Part shown: positions 12,911 through 14,838 of the stretch, in pieces | Numbering within the stretch: position 1 is the first letter of the stretch | Layout of the letters: every line of letters starts with the position of its first letter | NCBI GenBank assembly: GCA_964434535.1 | Contig: CAYSWA010000053.1 | Coordinates: 1 to 14,838, forward strand | Reading direction: 5' to 3' | Origin: SM23-32 sp964434535 | GTDB lineage: Bacteria; Planctomycetota; Brocadiia; SM23-32 | Length of the DNA stretch: 14,838 bases | Notes under the pieces: generated by a model | The model's input: only the letters and a program-made list of their open reading frames with translations | The model's database searches: none | What the model was told of the DNA's origin: nothing | Translations under genes and position numbers: made by a program

Positions 12911-14838
12911 ATGACCTGGCGGGCGTTCTTCATCGGCATCCTGGGCGTGCTCGGCCTGGCCCTGCTGACGCCGGTCAACGACTACGCCATCGGCAACACC
13001 TACCTGACGGGGAACCACTTCCCGGTCGGCGTCTTCTTCTTCCTGCTGTTTCTCGCGCTCGTCGTCAACGTAGCGGTCAAGCTGGTGCGCTCGGCGTGGG
13101 CGCTGCGGCGCTCGGAGCTGATGCTGGTGCTCTGCATGATGCTGGTCTCGGCCACGGTGCCGGCCAGCGGCCTGATGCGCTACTTCTTCCCGTTGACCGC
13201 CTCCGCCCCCTACCTGGCGCAGCGGCCGGACTACTACTGGGAAGACACGGTGCTGGAGGCGGCCCCCGAGGGCATCCTGCTGAGCCGCGACATGCGCTCG
13301 GTGCCGGTGCGCCAGTTCTTCGAGGGGACGCCGCGCGACGAGCCGGTGCGGGTGCCGTGGCGGCAGTGGTCGCGCGTGATCGCCACCTGGGCGGGCTTCA
13401 TCGCGCTCTACTACGTGGCCACGTTCCTGCTGATGGGCATCCTGCGGCGCCAGTGGGTCGAGAACGAGCGCCTCACCTTCCCCATCGCCCGGTTCCCGCT
13501 GGAGCTGACCGCCGAGGCCCAGGGCGGCGGGCTGCTGCCGCGCATCTTCGCCGAGCGTGCGTTCCTGCTCGGCGCCGGCGCCGCGCTGGTGGCCGGGCTG
13601 ATCCGCCTGATGCCGCTCTTTACGGGGGCGCAGCAGGGCTGGCTCTGGCAGATGCCGGTCAGCCAGTTCATCGAGGGCACGCCGCTGGAGCAGATGCCCC
13701 TGGGCGACGGGCGCATCTTCCTGATCGCGATCGCCATGGCCTTCCTGGTCGGCAACGAGGTCTCGCTGAGCATGTGGCTCTTCTACGTGCTGACCTGCAT
13801 CGAGGAGCTGCTCTTCCACTCGCTGAACATTCCGGTGGCCGGCGGGCCGCACCGCTTCGTCGTCTGGCAGCAGGCCGGGGCGTTCATCGCCTTCACGCTC
13901 GGGCTGCTCTGGCTGGCCCGGCGGCATCTGTGGGGCGTGGTGCGAAGCGCCGTCGGGCGGGGCGGGGTTGACGACTCGGGGGAGCCGATCCCCTATCGCC
14001 TCGGCTTCTGGGGCCTGATCGCCTGTGCGGCCGCCATGCTCTACTGGTACGCGCGCCTGGGCATCAGCCTCTCCGTGGGCGCCCTGCTGCTGCTGCTGAT
14101 CGCCACGCTCGTGATCGTGCACGCGCGCCTGGTCACGCAGGGCGGGCTGATCCTGACCGGCCAGAGCTGGACGCCGCCGGAGATACTGCACGGCGTGCTC
14201 GGGGGCCGGGCCTTCTCGGCGCCGGCGGTCGTGCTCGTGCAGGTGCAGCACGCCATCCTGACGGCCGACTGCCGGGAGATCCTCAGCCCCCACGCGATGA
14301 ACTCGCTGCGCATCGCCGGCGTCTTCGAGAAGCACCGGCGCTGGTTCCTGCCGGCGATGCTGGCCGCGCTGGTCGTGGCGCTGCTGGCGGCCGGCTACTC
14401 CACCCTCACGTGGGTCTACTACCGGCACGGCGCGGCGAACCTGCCGAACACCTACGCGATAAGCTGGCACTCGCTGTTCTGCTTCGGGCGGGCGCACGAC
14501 ATGATCTCGAACCCGTCCGCCTCGGCCGAGCCGCACCTGGTGGCGCTGGTCGTCGGGGCCGGGCTGGTCTGGGCGCTCCAGTTGCTGCGGGGGGCCTTCT
14601 ACTGGTGGCCGCTGAACCCGCTGGGGCTGCTGGTGTCGGCCTCGTGGGCGATCCGGCCGCTCTGGTTCTCGTTCCTGCTGGGCTGGGCGATCAAGGGGGC
14701 GATCCTGCGGTTCGGCTCCGGGCGGACGCTGCGCGGGGGGCGGCTCTTCTTCCTCGGGGTGATCGCGGCCGAGGTGGCGCTGATCGGGCTGTGCACCTTC
14801 TACAGCCTGCTGACCGGCTTCCGGATCGGATACCTGTT
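12911..14838 (+). CDS. Large polytopic membrane protein (DUF6785/DUF6784-like), 3'-truncated
   Basis: The frame is open from the ATG at 12911 to the right edge (642 codons plus 2 nt, no stop). The start follows GGGTGAG with 8 nt spacing. The product is strongly hydrophobic with about twelve or more probable membrane helices, such as MTWRAFFIGILGVLGLALLT at the start, then FFFLLFLALVVNVAV, LMLVLCMMLVSATVP, FIALYYVATFLLMG, and WFSFLLGWAIKGAIL late. A soluble loop of roughly 60 residues (YYWEDTVLEAAPEGILL and onward) separates early helices. The block around LNPLGLLVSASWAIRPLW near the end resembles the C-terminal domain I know as DUF6784, and the whole protein has an oligopeptide-transporter-like flavour. 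Such proteins are common beside sugar enzymes in planctomycete-type genomes; the transported substrate is unknown. Only a short tail is probably missing. It is the third gene of the operon. The DUF call is from memory of the pattern. Confidence 0.75.
   Translation, partial: MTWRAFFIGILGVLGLALLTPVNDYAIGNTYLTGNHFPVGVFFFLLFLALVVNVAVKLVRSAWALRRSELMLVLCMMLVSATVPASGLMRYFFPLTASAPYLAQRPDYYWEDTVLEAAPEGILLSRDMRSVPVRQFFEGTPRDEPVRVPWRQWSRVIATWAGFIALYYVATFLLMGILRRQWVENERLTFPIARFPLELTAEAQGGGLLPRIFAERAFLLGAGAALVAGLIRLMPLFTGAQQGWLWQMPVSQFIEGTPLEQMPLGDGRIFLIAIAMAFLVGNEVSLSMWLFYVLTCIEELLFHSLNIPVAGGPHRFVVWQQAGAFIAFTLGLLWLARRHLWGVVRSAVGRGGVDDSGEPIPYRLGFWGLIACAAAMLYWYARLGISLSVGALLLLLIATLVIVHARLVTQGGLILTGQSWTPPEILHGVLGGRAFSAPAVVLVQVQHAILTADCREILSPHAMNSLRIAGVFEKHRRWFLPAMLAALVVALLAAGYSTLTWVYYRHGAANLPNTYAISWHSLFCFGRAHDMISNPSASAEPHLVALVVGAGLVWALQLLRGAFYWWPLNPLGLLVSASWAIRPLWFSFLLGWAIKGAILRFGSGRTLRGGRLFFLGVIAAEVALIGLCTFYSLLTGFRIGYL

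Noticed and set aside
12863..14536. 557-residue minus-strand open frame
   Set aside because: It is antisense to the membrane protein, is very rich in Gln, His, Arg and Gly, and has no recognisable domain. The plus strand has a clear multi-helix protein.

Overview
The window is very GC-rich (third codon positions almost all G or C) and carries ordinary bacterial genes with short intergenic gaps. The mix suggests an uncultured environmental bacterium of the Planctomycetota/PVC type or a similar phylum. It includes a short AsmA-like protein, a Tad-type protein, a PilZ-sigma54 regulator, a TIM-barrel sugar isomerase family common in planctomycetes, a DUF6785-like membrane protein and a glycyl radical enzyme. 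This placement is an inference, since no rRNA or other decisive marker is present. A run of exactly 100 Ns (5624-5723) shows the contig is a scaffold with a gap of unknown true size.

Layout. (1) 1-2000, minus strand: the 5' end of a glycoside-hydrolase-like gene and a complete glutaminyl-tRNA synthetase with a good sigma70 promoter. (2) 2188-5529: a minus-strand TadG-like pilus/surface gene behind a sigma54-type promoter, then two plus-strand genes, a degenerate GGDEF-like protein and a PilZ-AAA+(sigma54)-Fis regulator. (3) 5530-7600: a repeat-rich hairpin and the scaffold gap, an AsmA-like membrane-anchored protein, and a convergent HD-GYP phosphodiesterase. (4) 7772-10946: a 749-residue glycyl radical enzyme with its radical SAM activase encoded tail-to-tail on the other strand. 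(5) 11236-14838, plus strand: a probable operon of sugar-phosphate isomerase/epimerase, deoxyribose-phosphate aldolase and a large polytopic membrane protein that runs off the right edge.

Two themes stand out. The first is cyclic-di-GMP: within about 5.4 kb there is a PilZ domain fused to a sigma54 activator, a GGDEF fold without its catalytic motif, an intact HD-GYP domain, and a Tad-type gene whose upstream region matches the -24/-12 sigma54 promoter. The genes could form a local circuit in which c-di-GMP controls a surface structure. The second is anaerobic metabolism: a glycyl radical enzyme with a Cys-Gly-Glu active-site signature, whose substrate I cannot name, sits beside its activase and a sugar/aldehyde-handling operon.

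Sigma70-like promoters with 16-18 nt spacers can be placed before most genes. Three intergenic regions hold short tandem repeats (CACGAAG, GTTGTCC and CAAGAG types) that look like dispersed genomic repeats. No tRNA, rRNA, CRISPR array, transposase or phage gene was seen.
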